Below are positions 36,168 to 36,756 of a stretch of DNA of 36,756 nucleotides, in pieces. The translations under genes and the position numbers were made by a program. Origin of the DNA: Kofleriaceae bacterium (lineage in GTDB: Bacteria > Myxococcota_A > Polyangia > Haliangiales > Haliangiaceae). The notes below the pieces were generated by a model, which was not told the origin of the DNA, did not search any database, and worked only from the letters and a program-made list of their open reading frames with translations. The stretch is from positions 1 through 36,756 of the forward strand of contig JANXOP010000138.1 of assembly GCA_025357755.1 (NCBI GenBank), in the 5' to 3' direction. The first letter of the stretch is position 1. Every line of letters starts with the position of its first letter.

Positions 36168-36756
36168 CTACGGATTGCGACGGACGCGGTTCGAGAACCA
36201 GCCACCGACGCGACCGAGCAACGATCGCCGCGTGCCGGCTTCACGCAGCTCCTCGTCGGATAGCCCGGGATCGAGCGAGGCCGAGGGGAGCGATGAATCC
36301 GGCGCGAGACCGAGCAGGCCGTTGGTGTGGGCGGTGCGAGCGAGCTCGCGGCGCTCGCGGGACGCCACGAACGGCGGCTCGACGCCGGTCTCCATGCGGA
36401 GGGTGCCCCAGCGCCGGCACTGCCCGCAGCGCCAGCTGAACGGACCCGGACGGTTGCCACAATTCGCGCACTGCCAGCGGCCACGCAGCGCCCACGCGAG
36501 GGCGCCGCGCTCGCCCACAAAGCCCTCGAGCGCGAGCTTGATCGCGGTCGCATCATCGCCGACGAGCGCGGCGCGCGCCGTGGCGACCCGTGCGGCGAGC
36601 GCATCGGGGAACCGCGTCGTGAGGTCGCCCGCAGGATCGGTTCCGGCGGGCGCGAGCTGGGCGCGGATCAGCGCGATCTCGAGCCGCGGTCCGGTCGTTT
36701 CTTCGATCTCGGTGAGCGTCGCGAGCACGCGATCCGAGACCGTGCCGGTCGGTCGC
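36168..36756 (-). CDS. C-terminal part of a LapB/YciM-like protein (5' end outside window)
   Basis: About 196 residues are in the window; the frame is open at the right edge, so the start is missing. The zinc-ribbon (rubredoxin-like) C-terminal domain is clear: WQCANCGNRPGPFSWRCGQC then RRWGTL, matching the LapB-type CxxC ... CxxC followed by W-G-T-L. LapB couples LPS synthesis to LpxC turnover in E. coli; the TPR part expected upstream is out of view. After the ribbon comes a short disordered tail ending in basic residues. It is probably the upstream gene of the AI-2E transporter. Confidence 0.8.
   Translation of the reverse strand, partial: RPTGTVSDRVLATLTEIEETTGPRLEIALIRAQLAPAGTDPAGDLTTRFPDALAARVATARAALVGDDATAIKLALEGFVGERGALAWALRGRWQCANCGNRPGPFSWRCGQCRRWGTLRMETGVEPPFVASRERRELARTAHTNGLLGLAPDSSLPSASLDPGLSDEELREAGTRRSLLGRVGGWFSNRVRRNP

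Overview
The window is a GC-rich (very high GC at third codon positions), densely packed bacterial chromosome segment. The gene content points to Myxococcota (myxobacteria and relatives, formerly Deltaproteobacteria). It has a Hanks-type Ser/Thr kinase with a long disordered tail, a free-standing GspE N-terminal-domain protein, at least four lipoproteins with AgmX/PglI-like domains, a PrkA-family AAA+ protein and many small lipoproteins. The family or genus cannot be fixed from the sequence alone. No rRNA, tRNA, insertion sequence, phage gene or CRISPR array was found, and nothing looks recently transferred.

Layout, left to right. 1-341: C-terminal end of an unknown + strand gene. 414-4385 (-): pyrC, carA, a conserved unknown gene and an outer-membrane beta-barrel candidate, all joined by 4-nt start/stop overlaps. 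4423-5163 (+): CinA/MoCF-like protein. 5160-10778 (-): DsbD-alpha-like lipoprotein, prkA, a membrane-anchored metallophosphoesterase and hisS. 10838-12220 (+): Ser/Thr kinase. 12217-14787 (-): large surface or periplasmic protein of carboxypeptidase-regulatory-like repeats. 14818-15282 (+): YbjN-like protein. 15298-17526 (-): an Sm-fold-like small protein, a TPR lipoprotein and a Cys-rich lipoprotein. 17590-23761 (-): thiolase, 3-hydroxyacyl-CoA dehydrogenase and enoyl-CoA hydratase, then three AgmX-like lipoproteins, then meaB. 23854-24945 (-): cysteine desulfurase. 24950-27460 (+): GspE-N/GAF-like protein. 27464-32470 (-): HEAT protein, PQQ-propeller/HEAT lipoprotein, thioredoxin-like ferredoxin, AgmX-like lipoprotein and TPR/cNMP-binding protein. 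32542-33348 (+): zinc-ribbon methyltransferase. 33345-36756 (-): glycine-rich membrane protein, AI-2E family transporter and the C-terminus of a LapB-like protein.

Functionally the segment mixes housekeeping (pyrimidine synthesis, histidyl-tRNA charging, sulfur transfer, beta-oxidation with the methylmalonyl-CoA mutase chaperone MeaB) with envelope proteins of unknown role. Two layout features stand out. Every internal + strand gene is a single gene between minus-strand operons, and convergent neighbours often share their stop-codon bases. The most promising uncharacterised units are the HEAT/PQQ/ferredoxin/AgmX/cNMP operon facing the GspE-N protein, and the three-lipoprotein AgmX cassette, one member of which is fused to a bicupin, between the beta-oxidation genes and meaB.
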